DNA of 64,000 bases from Ammoniphilus oxalaticus (GTDB taxonomy: Bacteria; Bacillota; Bacilli; Aneurinibacillales; RAOX-1). Below are positions 38,514 through 48,684 of this stretch, piece by piece (positions within the stretch are counted from its first letter, which is position 1; each line of letters begins with the position of its first letter). Location of the stretch: the NCBI RefSeq assembly GCF_003609605.1, contig NZ_MCHY01000008.1, positions 372,001-436,000 of the forward strand. Direction: 5' to 3'. The notes under the pieces were generated by a model. That model saw only the letters and a program-made list of their open reading frames with translations, was not told the origin of the DNA and ran no database searches. A program made the translations under genes and the position numbers.

Positions 38514-41249
38514 GTGGACAATAAGCAGTGGTACAACCTAAGCGCGCAAGAATGTATCGATCGGTTGCAGACGAACCCCGAAAAGGGGTTAACTTGGAAA
38601 GAGGCAGGGAAACGTATAGAGCAAGTTGGGGAAAACATATTGCAGGAAAAGAAAAAAGTTTCCTCCTGGATGATTTTGTTGAACCAGTTCAAAGATTTCA
38701 TGGTGCTAGTCTTGCTTGCGGCCACCTTGATTTCTGGTTTGCTTGGTGAATACACGGATGCCATTACAATTATTGCTATTATCGTTATAAATGGGATTCT
38801 TGGTTTTATACAGGAATTTAGAGCTGAAAAATCATTGAACGCATTGAAAGAACTGACAGCTCCATCTGCCCACGTGATCCGTGATGGGAACTTGAGCCAG
38901 ATTCCAGCAAAAGATGTTGCTCCAGGCGATCTCGTTTATTTTGAAGGCGGAGATCGGATCCCAGCTGATGTAAGAATTATCGCTAGCCAAGGTTTATACG
39001 TCGAAGAATCGGCATTGACTGGGGAATCTGTTCCTGTTTTAAAAGAGGAACGGGCGATCCATGATCAGAAAGTATCGCTTGGCGATCAACGGAACATGGC
39101 GTTTATGGGCACACTTGTAACGGGAGGGACCGGACAAGGTATCGTGATTGGAACAGGCATGAAAACGGAAATGGGGAAAATTGCCGATCTAATCCAGACG
39201 ACAGAATCGATGCAAACTCCATTGCAACGAAGACTTGAACAATTAGGCAAGATCTTAGTCGCGGTCGCTTTAGTCCTGACAGCGATGGTTGTTGTTGCGG
39301 GTATTATGCATGATCATAATCCTTATCAAATGTTTTTAGCGGGTGTCAGTTTGGCTGTCGCGGCCATTCCAGAAGGGCTTCCCGCAATTGTGACGATTGC
39401 CTTAGCGCTTGGAGTGCAACGCATGATAAGAAAAAAGGCGATCGTGCGCAAGTTGCCATCTGTAGAAACGCTCGGATGCGCCTCGGTTGTTTGCTCGGAC
39501 AAGACGGGAACGTTAACGCAAAACAAAATGACGGTGAGAGAGATTTGGTTTGAGGGAAAAAGCATTGCGGTGAGCGGCGGTGGATACGTTCCCGAAGGGG
39601 AATTCAGTTGTGACGGAAGGATAATAGAGCCGAATCGCTCGAAAGGTCTCGAGAAACTGTTTGAACTAAATGTGCTCTGTAATAATGCCCAATTGAATGA
39701 GGAGATGAGTGAGCGGAAATCGCGCTTGTCCGCTGCCAAAAAAGAATGGAAAGTTGTTGGCGATCCGACGGAAGGCGCTTTGCTCGTCGTTGCCGCTAAG
39801 GCTGGAAAAACACCCGCAACGGTGCGTGGTTGGACACGATTAAAGGAATTTCCGTTTGATTCTGAACGAAAGATGATGTCTGTTTTGGTTGAACATCAAG
39901 GAAGACGGATGGTGGCTGTCAAAGGAGCGCCGGATGTGTTGTTGTCTCGTTGCAGTCAAATCGTTTGGAATGGCAAGACAATTACGCTAACCGATGAACT
40001 CCGTCAACAAGCGCTTGATAACAATCAAAAGATGGCGGAGCAGGCATTGCGAGTGTTAGCGATTGCCTACCGTGAAGTTCCTGCGAACGACTCCATCTAC
40101 GACCACAATCAGGCGGAATCCAACCTAGTATTTGTCGGCCTGTGCGGGATGATTGATCCTCCGCGAGAAGAAGCGAAAGAGGCGATTAAGCGTTGTCGGG
40201 AGGCTGGGATTAAGACGGTCATGATCACGGGGGACCATCAAACGACAGCTGAAGCGATTGCTAACCAATTAGGAATCTTGCCAAAAGACGGGTTGACAAT
40301 AAATGGACAGGATCTATATAATATGTCCGACGGAGAATTCGCGAGGAAAGTAGAGGATATCTACGTTTATGCGCGAGTTTCCCCGGAGCACAAACTAAGA
40401 ATCGTGCGAACGTTGCAAGCGAAGGGACATATCGTGGCGATGACAGGCGACGGTGTGAATGATGCGCCAGCGATTAAAGCCGCAAATATTGGAATTGCAA
40501 TGGGAATTACAGGAACAGACGTCACGAAAGAGGCCTCTTCGATTGTTTTAGCGGATGATAACTTTAAAACGATTGGCGATGCGATTGAGGAAGGTCGGAC
40601 CATCTACGATAACGTGCGGAAATTTATTCGTTATTTATTAGCGTCCAACGTCGGAGAAATTTTGGTGATGTTGCTGGCGATGTTGATGGGAATGCCTTTG
40701 CCGCTCGTGCCGATTCAAATTTTGTGGGTGAACTTGGTGACGGACGGGCTGCCTGCCATGGCGCTTGGCGTTGATCAACCAGAAGGTGACACGATGAGAA
40801 GACCGCCGAGACCGAGTAAGGAAAGTATCTTTGCAAGAGGATTAGGGTGGAAAATTATTAGTCGGGGCGCATTGATTGGGTTGTGTACGTTAGCCGCATT
40901 TTGGCTGACACTGCAGGCTGATCCTGATAACTTGCGTAAAGCGCAAACGATGGCTTTCTCGACGCTCGTCATGGCGCAATTGATCCACGTGTTTGATTGT
41001 CGCAGTGAGCACTCTGTTTTTCGGCGCAATCCGTTTCAAAATATGTACTTAGTGGTTGCCGTGATCGTTTCAACGATTTTGTTAGTCGGCGTTATTTATC
41101 TAGAACCACTGCAACCGATTTTTAAAACAGTCCCTCTAAACTCAGCGGAGTGGATTACCTTACTTAGCTTGGCGGCAGTGCCGACAATTGTGTTTGGAAC
41201 GGCTCGTTTAATGATCGACGCATGGGGCAAGCAAGCGAAAAAAATATAA
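38514..41249 (+). CDS. P-type calcium-transporting ATPase (type IIA)
   Basis: A 911-aa cation pump resembling B. subtilis YloB and SERCA. It has an N-terminal cation ATPase domain, an A-domain with ALTGESVPV, helix M4 with [12 protein letters not shown], the phosphorylation motif [14 protein letters not shown], the hinge [17 protein letters not shown] and about ten membrane helices, with M5-M6 containing [13 protein letters not shown]. The M4 PEGLP and M6 NxxxD residues fit Ca2+ transport, but Mn2+ is also possible. Start is GTG 38514 behind AGGAGG. It extrudes the ion from the cytoplasm and is also linked to spores in B. subtilis. Confidence 0.92.
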   Translation: MDNKQWYNLSAQECIDRLQTNPEKGLTWKEAGKRIEQVGENILQEKKKVSSWMILLNQFKDFMVLVLLAATLISGLLGEYTDAITIIAIIVINGILGFIQEFRAEKSLNALKELTAPSAHVIRDGNLSQIPAKDVAPGDLVYFEGGDRIPADVRIIASQGLYVEESALTGESVPVLKEERAIHDQKVSLGDQRNMAFMGTLVTGGTGQGIVIGTGMKTEMGKIADLIQTTESMQTPLQRRLEQLGKILVAVALVLTAMVVVAGIMHDHNPYQMFLAGVSLAVAAIPEGLPAIVTIALALGVQRMIRKKAIVRKLPSVETLGCASVVCSDKTGTLTQNKMTVREIWFEGKSIAVSGGGYVPEGEFSCDGRIIEPNRSKGLEKLFELNVLCNNAQLNEEMSERKSRLSAAKKEWKVVGDPTEGALLVVAAKAGKTPATVRGWTRLKEFPFDSERKMMSVLVEHQGRRMVAVKGAPDVLLSRCSQIVWNGKTITLTDELRQQALDNNQKMAEQALRVLAIAYREVPANDSIYDHNQAESNLVFVGLCGMIDPPREEAKEAIKRCREAGIKTVMITGDHQTTAEAIANQLGILPKDGLTINGQDLYNMSDGEFARKVEDIYVYARVSPEHKLRIVRTLQAKGHIVAMTGDGVNDAPAIKAANIGIAMGITGTDVTKEASSIVLADDNFKTIGDAIEEGRTIYDNVRKFIRYLLASNVGEILVMLLAMLMGMPLPLVPIQILWVNLVTDGLPAMALGVDQPEGDTMRRPPRPSKESIFARGLGWKIISRGALIGLCTLAAFWLTLQADPDNLRKAQTMAFSTLVMAQLIHVFDCRSEHSVFRRNPFQNMYLVVAVIVSTILLVGVIYLEPLQPIFKTVPLNSAEWITLLSLAAVPTIVFGTARLMIDAWGKQAKKI

Positions 41250-41260
41250 TGATGAAAAAT

Positions 41261-41294
41261 TGAGCAACGGCGTAAGCGCCGTTGCTCATCTTTT
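41261..41294 (+). terminator. Terminator after the P-type ATPase
   Basis: A perfect 12-bp stem (41261-41272 with 41277-41288), 4-nt loop, then TCTTTT. Confidence 0.9.
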
Positions 41295-41347
41295 AACTAA
41301 ATTACGTGGAGACATATATGATACTTTAAAAATAGGTCGGTGAGCTA

Positions 41348-42232
41348 ATGATAAAGAGTATGACTGGTTATGGACAAGCTGTCGTTGAAACAGATGAGGC
41401 GCGGCTAATGGTTGAAATGAGGAGTGTGAACCACCGTTTCTTAGATATTTCCGCGCGGATGCCGCGAGACTGGACTGCGATGGAAGAACTAGTTAAGAAA
41501 CAAGTCGGGCGTTATGTGAAGCGGGGCAAGGTGGATTTATTCGTCAGTTTTGAGACAACAGTTTCGCGAGGAAATCAAGTTTCAGTCGATTGGACGTTAG
41601 CGGATGAATACGCGCGCGTTCATCAGCTTTTTGTTGAACGTTACCAGTTGGCGGAGTGTCAGCTTACTGCTCTTGAAATGATGAACTTACCAGAAGTAAT
41701 CTCTGTGGAGGAGTCAAAAGATGAGGCGGAATTGGTCCAAAAAATGCTGATTGAAGCCGTCGATTACGCTTGTCAGTCATTCCTACATATGAGACAATCT
41801 GAAGGAAACTATTTGCGTGAGGAACTTACGAAACGAATCCGCCTCGTTATGCGGTTTGTGGATAATATAAAGGAACGAGGTCCGCTTGTCGCAGCGTCCT
41901 ATCAAGAGCGTTTAGGGCGCCGTATGGAGGAGTTGCTCGCGGGCAGATGGGAAGCGGATGAAGGTAAGATCTTGACAGAAGTTGCCAGTTTTGCGGAAAG
42001 GGCCGATGTTGATGAAGAAATTACCCGTCTCCATAGTCATTGCAAACAATTTTTATCCGCGCTTGAAGCAACTGATTCCGTCGGGAGAAAATTAGATTTT
42101 CTTGTTCAGGAAATGAATCGGGAAGTCAATACGATTGGGTCGAAGGCGCATGATCTCCAGATTAGCCAGAAAGTTGTAGAACTGAAAGCAGAATTGGAAA
42201 AGATGAGAGAACAAGTTCAAAACATTGAGTAG
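41348..42232 (+). CDS. YicC/YloC family endoribonuclease
   Basis: A 294-aa protein starting [10 protein letters not shown], the signature of the YicC family, with the [16 protein letters not shown] block (about residues 24-41) and the C-terminal DUF1732 region [17 protein letters not shown]. Members are reported endoribonucleases acting on small RNAs and mRNA. It opens the conserved yloC-remA-gmk-rpoZ-coaBC-priA series. The remA start is 11 nt downstream. Confidence 0.92.
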   Translation: MIKSMTGYGQAVVETDEARLMVEMRSVNHRFLDISARMPRDWTAMEELVKKQVGRYVKRGKVDLFVSFETTVSRGNQVSVDWTLADEYARVHQLFVERYQLAECQLTALEMMNLPEVISVEESKDEAELVQKMLIEAVDYACQSFLHMRQSEGNYLREELTKRIRLVMRFVDNIKERGPLVAASYQERLGRRMEELLAGRWEADEGKILTEVASFAERADVDEEITRLHSHCKQFLSALEATDSVGRKLDFLVQEMNREVNTIGSKAHDLQISQKVVELKAELEKMREQVQNIE

Positions 42233-42243
42233 GGGGTGCGGAG

Positions 42244-42504
42244 TTGGCTATTAAACTGATCAATATAGGGTTTGGTAACATTGTTTCCGCGAATCGAATC
42301 GTCTCCATCGTCAGCCCAGAATCGGCTCCGATTAAACGAATCGTACAAGAAGCTAGAGATCGCGGGATGTTAATTGATGCTACATATGGAAGAAGGACGA
42401 GAGCGGTGATCATCACCGATAGTGATCATGTCATTTTATCGGCTGTCCAACCTGAAACGGTCGCGCAACGTTTGTCAACCAAAGAGGAGGACACGGATGA
42501 ATAA
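42244..42504 (+). CDS. remA: DNA-binding regulator RemA (DUF370)
   Basis: RemA is a small regulator that activates extracellular-matrix and osmoprotection genes in B. subtilis and forms DNA-wrapping ring structures. The 86-aa product has [20 protein letters not shown] and the [20 protein letters not shown] block with basic residues for DNA contact. Start is TTG 42244 behind GGGGGTG. It overlaps gmk by 8 nt. Confidence 0.94.
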   Translation: MAIKLINIGFGNIVSANRIVSIVSPESAPIKRIVQEARDRGMLIDATYGRRTRAVIITDSDHVILSAVQPETVAQRLSTKEEDTDE

Positions 42505-43126
42505 GCAAGTTTCGGAACTGGATCAGGGCCTGCTGGTTGTTCTATCAGGCCCTTCCGGTGTTGGTAAAGGGACCGTGTGCGCCGCTTTAAGGGAACGTAT
42601 GCCTGAATTGGTTTATTCCGTTTCTGCGACAACAAGGCAGATCCGAGCGGGAGAACAAGATGGCGTAAATTATTTCTTTAAACAAAAAGAAGACTTTTTA
42701 AAGATGATCGAAAATGATCAGCTGTTAGAATGGGCAGAATATGTGGGGAACTATTACGGCACGCCGCGGGAATTTGTGAAAAAGACATTAGCTACTGGAA
42801 AAGACGTTATTTTGGAAATTGAAGTGCAGGGGGCATTGCAAGTCAAACAAAAATTCCCAGAGGGAGTTTTTATTTTCTTAGCTCCTCCTGACCTAAAAGA
42901 ATTGCGTAGTCGAATTGTCGGCAGAGGCACAGAAACGGAAGACACCGTTAATAGTCGGATGGCGGTTGCCAAAGAAGAGATTGAGTTGATGGACAACTAT
43001 AATTATGTTGTCGTCAATGACCAAGTCGATCTCGCTTGCGCCCGAATCGAAAGCATTATTACAGCAGAACATTTGCAAAAAGACCGTCAAATAGCGAAAT
43101 ATCGTAAATGGATTAAGGAGGTTTAA
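42497..43126 (+). CDS. gmk: Guanylate kinase
   Basis: Gmk phosphorylates GMP to GDP and is a target of (p)ppGpp in Firmicutes. The 209-aa product has the P-loop [12 protein letters not shown] (residues about 17-28), the GMP-binding region [20 protein letters not shown] and the lid [19 protein letters not shown] 42497 follows AAAGAGGAGG, inside the end of remA; the frame can be extended upstream but without a better site. The rpoZ start overlaps or abuts its stop. Confidence 0.96.
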   Translation: MNKQVSELDQGLLVVLSGPSGVGKGTVCAALRERMPELVYSVSATTRQIRAGEQDGVNYFFKQKEDFLKMIENDQLLEWAEYVGNYYGTPREFVKKTLATGKDVILEIEVQGALQVKQKFPEGVFIFLAPPDLKELRSRIVGRGTETEDTVNSRMAVAKEEIELMDNYNYVVVNDQVDLACARIESIITAEHLQKDRQIAKYRKWIKEV

Positions 43127-43128
43127 TG

Positions 43129-43344
43129 ATGATTTTTCCGTCGATTGATAAACTTGTCGAGAAAGTAGAGAGCAAATATACACTCGTTACGCTAGCGGCT
43201 AAACGAGCTCGCGGACTACGAGAAGTAGAAAAGGACGCAAAAGCGGACGAGCCTGAATCAAAGAAATTTGTAGGCATCGCCTTGAACGAAATCATGGAAG
43301 ATGATTTGAAATATGAAAAACCGGTATCAGCGACGGACGAATAA
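43129..43344 (+). CDS. rpoZ: RNA polymerase omega subunit
   Basis: A 71-aa omega subunit starting MIFPSIDKLVEKVESKYTLV with VTLAAKRARGLRE, the standard RpoZ signature. It helps assemble beta-prime into RNA polymerase. ATG 43129 lies 7 nt after AAGGAGG; the adjacent ATG 43126 is only 4 nt away and family members start at MIxPSID. The acidic, Lys-rich C-terminal part is variable in the family. Confidence 0.94.
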   Translation: MIFPSIDKLVEKVESKYTLVTLAAKRARGLREVEKDAKADEPESKKFVGIALNEIMEDDLKYEKPVSATDE

Positions 43345-43418
43345 TGAACGGATCCTGCGTTCGTTTCTAGTCACAACGGGTTAAACCATGGAAACGTAGA
43401 AAAAGGAGGGGATTGTGT

Positions 43419-44639
43419 ATGCTGCATGGGAAAACGATTGTGTTAGGTGTTACTGGGGGAATCGCCGCCTATAAGGCGGCTGCGTTATGCAGCGCTTTAG
43501 TTCAAAAAGGGGCGGAAGTCCACGTGATTTTAACAGCATCCGCGGCCGAGTTTATCCAACCGCTCACTTTTCAAGCGCTTTCTAGGCGACACGTGATTGT
43601 TGATATGTTCGTGGAGCAAGACCCAACCATTATTTCCCATATTGATTTAGCGGATCGCGCCGATCTCGTCGTCATCGCGCCGACGACGGCGAATGTGATC
43701 GCGAAGGCAACCCATGGGATTGCGGATGATATGTTAACGACGATGTTGTTAGCGACACGCGCCCCGGTGATGATTTGTCCGGCGATGAATGTACATATGT
43801 ATGAGCATGTAGCCGTTCAGCAAAATATGGATACCCTTCGGGAGCGAGGGGTTTTGTTTGTTGAACCTGCAGAAGGGTTCCTTGCGTGCGGTTATGTTGG
43901 CAAGGGTAGGATGGCTGAACCGGATGTAATTGCGGATAAGGTTGTTCAATTTTTCACGAAAAAACAAGATCTTCATGGTAAAACCGTGTTGGTTACTGCG
44001 GGAGCGACGCGAGAAGCATTTGATCCGATTCGGTTCATAACCAATCGATCGACGGGGAAGATGGGTTACGCGATTGCTGAAGGCGCCAGAGCGAGAGGCG
44101 CTAAAGTCATCTTAGTGAGCGGGATTACCCATATAGCGCAACCGAGCGGTGTACAGACGCGCGTGGTTGAATCTGCTGAGGATATGTATCAAACCGTTTG
44201 CCGTTATGCCGATGAAGCGGATGTGATTATCAAATCGGCGGCAGTATCCGATTACCGTCCTATCGAGGTTCATGACCAGAAGGTGAAGAAAAAGGATGGC
44301 AATTTGGTGATCGAATTTGCTCGCACCAAAGACATCTTAAAGCATCTAGGCGAACACAAACAGGCAAACCAGATTTTGATTGGATTCGCAGCGGAAACGG
44401 AACGAGTGGAAGAGTACGCGATGGAAAAAATTATGAGTAAAAACCTTGATTTTATCGTTGCTAACAACGTGGCGATGGAAGGAGCAGGGTTTGGGACTGA
44501 TACAAATATTGTTAGTTTATATGATCAAGCGGGTTTAGTCTTTTCACTTCCGCAACTTAGCAAACGCGAAGTTGCGGAACGGATTCTCGATGAAGTCGTC
44601 GCCCGTTCGAAGGGGAAAAATACGTGTATGCCCAAGTAA
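43419..44639 (+). CDS. coaBC: Bifunctional CoaBC (phosphopantothenoylcysteine synthetase/decarboxylase)
   Basis: CoaBC couples 4'-phosphopantothenate to cysteine using CTP and decarboxylates the product, two steps of coenzyme A synthesis. The 406-aa protein has the FMN-dependent CoaC half (GVTGGIAAYKAA, SHIDLADRADL with the active-site His, PAMNVHMYEH and the catalytic Cys in FLACGYVGKGRM). The CoaB half follows (TAGATREAFDPIRFITNRST, KSAAVSDYRP, KKKDGNLVIEFARTKDIL). ATG 43419 is 7 nt after AGGAGGGG; a TTG at 43413 is too close. It overlaps priA by 16 nt. Confidence 0.96.
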   Translation: MLHGKTIVLGVTGGIAAYKAAALCSALVQKGAEVHVILTASAAEFIQPLTFQALSRRHVIVDMFVEQDPTIISHIDLADRADLVVIAPTTANVIAKATHGIADDMLTTMLLATRAPVMICPAMNVHMYEHVAVQQNMDTLRERGVLFVEPAEGFLACGYVGKGRMAEPDVIADKVVQFFTKKQDLHGKTVLVTAGATREAFDPIRFITNRSTGKMGYAIAEGARARGAKVILVSGITHIAQPSGVQTRVVESAEDMYQTVCRYADEADVIIKSAAVSDYRPIEVHDQKVKKKDGNLVIEFARTKDILKHLGEHKQANQILIGFAAETERVEEYAMEKIMSKNLDFIVANNVAMEGAGFGTDTNIVSLYDQAGLVFSLPQLSKREVAERILDEVVARSKGKNTCMPK

Positions 44640-47053
44640 TCGTTGATGTGCCGCATGTTGAGACGGACAAGCCATTCGACTACCACATTCCGTCTGAATT
44701 ACGTCCGCATCTGACGATTGGAAGTCGCGTTTCCGCGCCTTTCGGCAATCGTAAAATCCAAGGGTATGTGGTTGGTTTGTCAGAAACAACAAGTGTGAAA
44801 AAGGCGCGTGACCTTGAAGATGTTCTCGATGTTGTCCCACCTTTAACACCTGAACTGATCGAATTAGGAGAATGGATGAGTGAGCGCTATCTATGTCGCC
44901 GTTACGTCTCCTTTCAAGCGATGTTGCCGGCTGCCCTTCGTTCAAGTTACAAGAAGAGTCTGTCGCTGACAGAGGATGGGAAACAGATCACCTTGCTTAT
45001 ACCGCAAGAACGGCAGTTGATGCGCTTTATCGAGGAAAAGCAGCCGATCGATTACGACCAGCTATTAAAGAATTTCCCAGGAGAAAAATCTTTTCTGCTA
45101 AAAGCGTTACGGGAAGGTTGGCTTCAGGCTGAACAGGTTGTCAAAGACAAAGTGACGCGAAAAACATTGTTGTATGTGATTAAAGCTGAATCGGATCAAA
45201 CGCTTCAGCAAGCAGCTGAAGCGTTGCCGAAACAGGCGTCGAAACAGCGTGAAATTTTACAGTTTATGCTAGATCTACAACATCCAATCGCCTTACGCGA
45301 TTTACTAGCCCAATTATCGGCAAGTCAATCTTCCGCTCAAGCGCTCGTTTCCAAAGGGCTGCTTAAAATGGAAGAAGTCGAGGAACGAAGAGATCCGTAT
45401 GCGGGACGCGCGTTTGAACAAGAAGCGAAAGTTGTGTTCACACCTGAACAAAGGGAAGTGATCGACGAAATCGTCTTTGCTCTTAATCGGCCACAACCAT
45501 TTTCCTATTTATTGCGTGGGGTGACAGGCAGCGGGAAAACAGAAGTTTACTTGGAAACAATTGAACATTGTCTCCAAATGGATCGTCAAGCGATTGTGTT
45601 AGTGCCTGAAATCTCGTTGACCCCGCAGATGGTTAATCGATTTAAAGCAAAGTTTGGCGATCAAGTAGCCGTCTTACATAGCGGTCTATCACGCGGTGAG
45701 CGGTATGATGAGTGGAGAATGATCCGAGAAGGAAAAGTGAACGTGGCGGTAGGCGCTCGCTCAGCGATTTTTGCTCCGTTCACAAAGCTAGGTTTAATTA
45801 TTATTGATGAAGAACATGAGGGATCCTATAAGCAAGAAGAGAATCCGCGCTATCATGCCAGAGAAGTCGCTAAAAAAAGAGCGGAACTACATGGCGCGGT
45901 AACTGTGTTTGGCAGCGCCACACCTGCCTTGGAATCGTATTATGAAGCGACAAAAACGGAAACAGGGCTGTTGGAGATGCCGTATCGGGTCAACCGAAGA
46001 CCGATGCCAAGCGTATCCGTTGTCGACATGAGGGATGAACTCAAACAAGGGAATCGTTCGATGTTCAGTCGGTTGTTAGCTCAAGGGATTGAAACGAGAC
46101 TAAGCCGGGGGGAGCAGATGGTTCTCTTTTTAAATCGCCGCGGTTTCTCCACTTTCGTGATGTGTCGTTCTTGCGGACACTCCTTGCAATGTCCACATTG
46201 TGATATCTCACTAACATACCATCGCTCCAACCAGACCGTCCGTTGTCATTATTGCGGTCATACGGAGCGAGATGCCTCAGAATGTCCAGACTGCGGAAGT
46301 AAACATATTCGTTATTTTGGAACGGGAACGCAAAAAGTTGAAGAAGAATTAAGTCGACATTTTCCAGGGATTCGTGTGATTCGGATGGATGTGGATACGA
46401 CAGGTCGCAAAGGCTCGCATGAAAAATGGTTGACGCAGTTTAGGGAAGGAAAAGGGGAAGTGTTGTTAGGCACGCAGATGATCGCTAAAGGTCTCGACTT
46501 TCCAAAAGTAACGCTCGTTGGGGTGATCGCCGCTGACACGATTTTAGGCATGCCAGATTTTCGAGCCGCGGAAAGAACGTTCCAATTGCTTACCCAAGTG
46601 GGGGGAAGAGCAGGTCGACATGAGCTACCAGGCGAAGTGATTATTCAGTCGTACAATCCCGACCATTATAGTATTCAACTGGCCAAAAACCATGACTTTG
46701 AGAAGTTTTTCGCGATGGAGATGAAACACCGTTACGAACAAAATTATCCGCCTTTTTACCGTTTGGTCTTGTTCACCTTTTCTTCGCCTGATGTTCCACT
46801 GGTTGTAAAGAAAGCGGATGAATGGGTCAAACAGTTAAAAAGGAAGTTACCTTCAAGTGTTTATTTGCTTGGCCCTGTCGCATCGCCAATTCCTCGGATC
46901 AAAGATAGATATCGATTTCAATGCATGATAAAATATAGAGATGAAGCGGACATTTTGTCTCAGATTAAATTGCTGTCAGATTCATTCATTTATGCGAATA
47001 GAAATGAAGACATTGGTCTTACCATTGATGTCGATCCGCATATGTTGATGTAA
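44624..47053 (+). CDS. priA: Primosomal replication restart helicase PriA
   Basis: PriA recognises stalled forks and reloads the replicative helicase. The 809-aa protein has the N-terminal 3'-DNA-binding domain, Walker A in GVTGSGKTEVYLE, the DEEH box in IIDEEHEGSYKQEENPRY and a zinc-binding insert with eight cysteines (CRSCGHSLQCPHC and CHYCGHTERDASECPDCGS). Helicase motifs LGTQMIAKGLDFPKV and GRAGRHELPGEVIIQ follow. Start is GTG 44624 behind AAGGGGA, within the 3' end of coaBC. Confidence 0.96.
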   Translation: MYAQVIVDVPHVETDKPFDYHIPSELRPHLTIGSRVSAPFGNRKIQGYVVGLSETTSVKKARDLEDVLDVVPPLTPELIELGEWMSERYLCRRYVSFQAMLPAALRSSYKKSLSLTEDGKQITLLIPQERQLMRFIEEKQPIDYDQLLKNFPGEKSFLLKALREGWLQAEQVVKDKVTRKTLLYVIKAESDQTLQQAAEALPKQASKQREILQFMLDLQHPIALRDLLAQLSASQSSAQALVSKGLLKMEEVEERRDPYAGRAFEQEAKVVFTPEQREVIDEIVFALNRPQPFSYLLRGVTGSGKTEVYLETIEHCLQMDRQAIVLVPEISLTPQMVNRFKAKFGDQVAVLHSGLSRGERYDEWRMIREGKVNVAVGARSAIFAPFTKLGLIIIDEEHEGSYKQEENPRYHAREVAKKRAELHGAVTVFGSATPALESYYEATKTETGLLEMPYRVNRRPMPSVSVVDMRDELKQGNRSMFSRLLAQGIETRLSRGEQMVLFLNRRGFSTFVMCRSCGHSLQCPHCDISLTYHRSNQTVRCHYCGHTERDASECPDCGSKHIRYFGTGTQKVEEELSRHFPGIRVIRMDVDTTGRKGSHEKWLTQFREGKGEVLLGTQMIAKGLDFPKVTLVGVIAADTILGMPDFRAAERTFQLLTQVGGRAGRHELPGEVIIQSYNPDHYSIQLAKNHDFEKFFAMEMKHRYEQNYPPFYRLVLFTFSSPDVPLVVKKADEWVKQLKRKLPSSVYLLGPVASPIPRIKDRYRFQCMIKYRDEADILSQIKLLSDSFIYANRNEDIGLTIDVDPHMLM

Positions 47054-47093
47054 TAAAGCGCGAGTTGGATAGAGCGCCAAAAAGGAGGATATG

Positions 47094-47564
47094 ATGGGAA
47101 CTAGAGTGATAGTCAAGCATCCAGATCCAGTTTTAAGACAGAAGTGTGTACAGGTCAAAAGGTTTAACGCCAATCTGCACAGGTTGTTGGACGACATGGC
47201 TGAAACGATGTACGAAGCGCATGGCGTCGGTTTGGCCGCTCCGCAAGTGGGCATTTTAAAGCGCGTCATCGTGATGGATTGCGGGGACGGTATCATTGAA
47301 ATGATTAATCCAGAAATTGTTGAACGAGATGGAGAGGAAGTCGGTCCAGAAGGTTGCTTGAGTATTCCTGGCTTACTAGGGGACGTACGGCGAGCCCTCA
47401 AAGTGAAAGCGCGTGGGCTTGACCGACACGGAAACCCAATCGAAGTCGTTGGAGAGGACCTCTTGGCTCGTTGTATCCAGCATGAAATCGATCATTTAAA
47501 CGGAGTGTTGTTTATCGATTTAGCTGAAAAAGTATATGAAAAAGACCCAGAAGATGCTGATTAA
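47094..47564 (+). CDS. def: Peptide deformylase
   Basis: Def removes the formyl group from nascent N-termini. The 156-aa protein has all three motifs: GVGLAAPQVGI, EGCLSIPG (metal-binding Cys) and QHEIDHLNGVLF (HEIDH, two metal-binding His and catalytic Glu). It is the shorter type 1 form. ATG 47094 is preferred to the adjacent 47091 because of AAGGAGG spacing. Its partner fmt, which adds the formyl group, follows after a structured gap. Confidence 0.95.
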   Translation: MGTRVIVKHPDPVLRQKCVQVKRFNANLHRLLDDMAETMYEAHGVGLAAPQVGILKRVIVMDCGDGIIEMINPEIVERDGEEVGPEGCLSIPGLLGDVRRALKVKARGLDRHGNPIEVVGEDLLARCIQHEIDHLNGVLFIDLAEKVYEKDPEDAD

Positions 47565-47576
47565 TTGACGTAAGAT

Positions 47577-47673
47577 GGCTGACACAATACGAAACGAACC
47601 TAGCATAATGATCAACGTTCGGGTTGAATGAAGGATGCGGGTCTTGCGTTTTCGTTTGCTGTCAGCCTTTTTT
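47577..47673 (+). terminator. Large imperfect stem-loop with T-run between def and fmt
   Basis: GGCTGACA (47577-47584) pairs with TGTCAGCC (47660-47667), which is followed by six Ts. An inner helix joins AAACGAA (47592-47598) and TTCGTTT (47651-47657). The 52-nt interior has further small hairpins. It ends like a terminator but is much larger than the others here, so it could be the 3' part of a structured leader or small RNA. Confidence 0.55.
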
Positions 47674-47725
47674 AAAAGACTCCAGAGCTGAAGCCTAATG
47701 GATGAATAGAATCAAAGGAGTTGGC

Positions 47726-48667
47726 ATGATGAATGTTATTTTTATGGGAACGCCTGACTTTGCCGTTCCGTGTTTAGAAAAAATAGTAGCGGAGAATTAT
47801 AATGTGATCGCAGTAGTAACCCAACCCGATCGCCCCAAAGGAAGAAGAAGAGAGTTGACCCCTCCCCCGGTAAAGGAGGCTGCCCTTCAACACGGCTTGC
47901 GCGTGTTTCAACCGGAGCAGTTGCAAGATGAGGCGGCTGTCGATCATATTTGTTCCCTTCAGCCCGATCTGATTATTACGGCTGCATACGGCCAAATCCT
48001 CCCAAAAAGGCTGATTGACCTCCCTACATACGGATGTATTAATGTCCACGCTTCTTTATTGCCGCGATATCGTGGCGGCGCTCCTATCCATCAAGCAATC
48101 ATTGATGGAAATGATGAAACTGGCGTTACAATTATGTATATGGTTGAAAAACTGGATGCGGGTGATATTTTGACTCAAGTGAAAGTTTCGATTGAAGCGG
48201 ACGATACAGTAGGCCTATTGCATGATAAATTAGCAAGAGCGGGTTCACAGCTACTTCTTGAGACTATTCCCTTGTTGATTGAAGGGATGATTGAACCAAG
48301 GCCACAGGAGGAATCCGAAGTAACGTACGCATGGAACATTCAAAGAGAAGATGAAAAAATAGATTGGACTCGTTCCGCGCAAGAAATCTATGATCAGATA
48401 CGGGGATTAAATCCATGGCCGGTAGCTTATGCTAAGTTAGAAGGGAAAGTGTTGAAGATTTGGCGGGCAAAAGTGGTCGATCCACAGCGTCAAGGTGACG
48501 AGCCGGGGACGATCGTAAACGTAGCAGACGAAGGAATTGATGTGGCTTGCGGCGCGGGTTTATTGCGTTTGTTGGAAGTGCACCCTTCTGGCAGGAAAAA
48601 AATGAGCGTATCCGATTTTGTAAGAGGTGTTGGGCAAAGCCTTGAACCGGGGATGAAGCTAGACTAA
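47726..48667 (+). CDS. fmt: Methionyl-tRNA formyltransferase
   Basis: Fmt formylates initiator Met-tRNA with 10-formyl-THF. The 313-aa protein shows VIFMGTPDFAVPCL at the N-terminus, the catalytic block INVHASLLPRYRGGAPI (Asn, His) with Asp in LDAGDILTQ, and the C-terminal tRNA-binding domain (GLNPWPVAYAKLEG). ATG 47726, 7 nt after AAGGAG, is preferred over an in-frame ATG at 47702 that lacks a ribosome site. RsmB follows after 17 nt. Confidence 0.95.
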   Translation: MMNVIFMGTPDFAVPCLEKIVAENYNVIAVVTQPDRPKGRRRELTPPPVKEAALQHGLRVFQPEQLQDEAAVDHICSLQPDLIITAAYGQILPKRLIDLPTYGCINVHASLLPRYRGGAPIHQAIIDGNDETGVTIMYMVEKLDAGDILTQVKVSIEADDTVGLLHDKLARAGSQLLLETIPLLIEGMIEPRPQEESEVTYAWNIQREDEKIDWTRSAQEIYDQIRGLNPWPVAYAKLEGKVLKIWRAKVVDPQRQGDEPGTIVNVADEGIDVACGAGLLRLLEVHPSGRKKMSVSDFVRGVGQSLEPGMKLD

Positions 48668-48684
48668 GAAAGGGGGGTTGCGTG

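Noticed and set aside
38514-38764. Overlapping open frames on both strands at the start of the P-type ATPase gene
   Set aside because: They are shadows in other frames with no ribosome site or recognisable sequence; the ATPase reading frame explains the region.
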